6,504 bases of DNA from Planctomycetota bacterium (GTDB lineage Bacteria > Planctomycetota > Phycisphaerae > WQYP01), in assembly GCA_021816165.1 (NCBI GenBank), contig JAKAYZ010000138.1, forward strand, positions 1 to 6,504, in the 5' to 3' direction. The translations under genes were made by a program, and so were the position numbers. How positions within the stretch are numbered: position 1 is the first letter of the stretch; every line of letters starts with the position of its first letter. The notes below the pieces were generated by a model. It saw only the letters and a list, made by a program, of their open reading frames with translations, ran no database searches and was not told the DNA's origin. Of this stretch, positions 6,301 to 6,504 are shown piece by piece.

Positions 6301-6504
6301 TGCTGCCATTCGCCCGGGGTCATGGACCGGCCTGCAAGGGGCAGTTTTTTCTCGATGTGGATTTGCCTGCCGGACAAAGTGAGTTATTGGTTAAAGTAGC
6401 TGCGGGGTCGTCCGGCAGTGGGTTTTGGATGGCGGTCAGCGATCTGGAGGATATAGTCGTCAGGGCCGGGCCGTATCCTGGCGGCGCGTCCGGTTTGCAT
6501 CAAG
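3366..6504 (+). CDS. GH38 alpha-mannosidase with C-terminal sugar-binding-type modules (3' end beyond window)
   Basis: Translation from ATG 3366 stays open for 1046 codons to the window edge. The start is fixed by an in-frame TGA at 3351 and by GGAG at 3357-3360, five bases before the ATG. There is no signal peptide, so it is probably cytoplasmic. The GH38 catalytic domain is at about 1-260: MIGNAHLDPAW (zinc ligands His12, Asp14), GYNVDSFGHCAMLP (nucleophile Asp124) and YGVGDHGGGPTR (Asp214, likely involved in acid/base function). The helical middle domain is at about 265-350, with LQLHAVGCYTAVRAIKQ and NEFHDVLGGS (His325, likely zinc ligand). The GH38 beta-sandwich region runs from PRPRLVICNPS (about 370) through LLRCPYYANHDPF (648-660) and DQGMHEY (672-678). 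Two extra modules follow. Residues about 740-875 resemble jelly-roll domains (YGITTGYVEGGEFGGLDMY). Residues about 875-1040 carry YLFSPRPYRVRLRYG and MWLNGKLV, typical of beta-rich accessory modules. Family enzymes hydrolyse alpha-mannosides; the true substrate is unknown. The ordinary E. coli homologue is about 880 residues, so this one is long. Confidence 0.93.
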   Translation, partial: MKLVLHMIGNAHLDPAWLWTWPDGVDESINTCRTACDLLDLYPDLHITRGEAWVYDQVRKADPHTFGRIQAHVRAGRWHIVNGWWIQPDCNLPGEASFLKQAEIGGHFFQEYFGVHVDVGYNVDSFGHCAMLPSYLTRTGMNAYVFMRPQATEKVLPSDLFQWQSPIGDTVTAFRISTAYLATSVSGLISNIHATVAAADRRVGHAMCFYGVGDHGGGPTRAQIEWIRAHRQFSADVELRFSHPRAFFDAVREKTSQLPLVVGELQLHAVGCYTAVRAIKQGVRQGEAALIQADIAAHDLPAPQVPDVRQKLREAWLRLLFNEFHDVLGGSCIDTACRQSIDDLGYVRSVAREVLVDITRRNMTGLPPCPRPRLVICNPSEKPWIGLAEFEPYLPVNGQSPEFILRDEDGAVVPSQNIVADAASDMTRRTLFPVRVPAKGRQILQLYRGAAAVPKASPLKVQVDTMGHQQCQLRVGPTGVEQLSFRSQAMLGTGGVQIAVLEDSSDTWSHGVVGYQGPLLGTFTATTPWRIREQGPLRVALENSFSFQGSRLHWIVLLEQDSPMIQMKLRLYWHGSRQIVKLLLPAGFLVQSRRDGTPGALIDRPLDGQEYPLRDVVTLQGQGRSLAMVSADISGVDVQADGLLRATLLRCPYYANHDPFVVPPTSTFPITDQGMHEYAVAILAGTTDLATPALDVAHRMTFPLWISQATQGMAAGWTYDPDQAVAARPEEPPIMPLEAVGACELSHQLADPQAVELLASETVCPQWPGEKLMVTAAAGIAINWLMPCDARYGITTGYVEGGEFGGLDMYADGKLLGRLEADGSGPRGVSRAIVTAAALPAGQRRLELRRRGGGKTAVGFMECVPVLRDIGGESWTAVGPFTYDLKSGLAPEQLLETMVYAPESTRDFETAVALDQQTTARWTRMNACGNYVDFKKVFGAGEGSIYYAATYLFSPRPYRVRLRYGMDYYLRMWLNGKLVLPFARGHGPACKGQFFLDVDLPAGQSELLVKVAAGSSGSGFWMAVSDLEDIVVRAGPYPGGASGLHQ

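Overview
The window suggests a moderately GC-rich environmental bacterium. The gene repertoire fits Planctomycetota, possibly Phycisphaerae: an XFP-type phosphoketolase, a small secreted NTF2-like protein, a YhaM-like HD phosphohydrolase, and a large GH38 alpha-mannosidase with C-terminal sugar-binding-type modules. This assignment rests on protein style alone and is tentative. I saw no tRNA, rRNA, CRISPR array, insertion sequence or phage gene.

Layout. Positions 2-799 (+) are the C-terminal third of a phosphoketolase whose start lies upstream. Positions 800-1094 are a non-coding gap with a candidate promoter for the next gene. Positions 1095-1808 (+) encode a 237-residue secreted protein, probably NTF2-like, with a Gly/Pro/Ala-rich tail and a possible terminator overlapping its stop. 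Positions 1864-2847 (-) run convergent to it and encode a 327-residue OB-fold plus HD-domain protein of the YhaM type. Positions 2848-3099 are a divergent intergenic region with a candidate rightward promoter, two short perfect inverted repeats and a tiny ORF with a good Shine-Dalgarno. Positions 3100-3325 hold the two ends of a glycoside hydrolase family 2 gene joined by a large internal deletion. Position 3366 to the window end (+) is a GH38 alpha-mannosidase, open for 1046 codons and continuing beyond the window.

How they work together. The right-hand part looks like a glycan-degradation operon. A GH2 enzyme was once encoded just ahead of GH38, with 40 bases between them. The GH2 gene has lost its catalytic core, so GH38 now sits behind the old GH2 promoter region and a short scar. 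The left-hand genes (pentose-phosphate catabolism, a secreted protein of unknown role, RNA turnover) show no clear functional link to it.

The most notable observation is the GH2 deletion scar. Its N-terminal signature (MSIIPRLEYPRPQF) and C-terminal signature (GYCYTQLTDVFQEQNG) lie only about 20 codons apart, in different frames, meeting at a run of four T. I found no convincing new multi-gene system.
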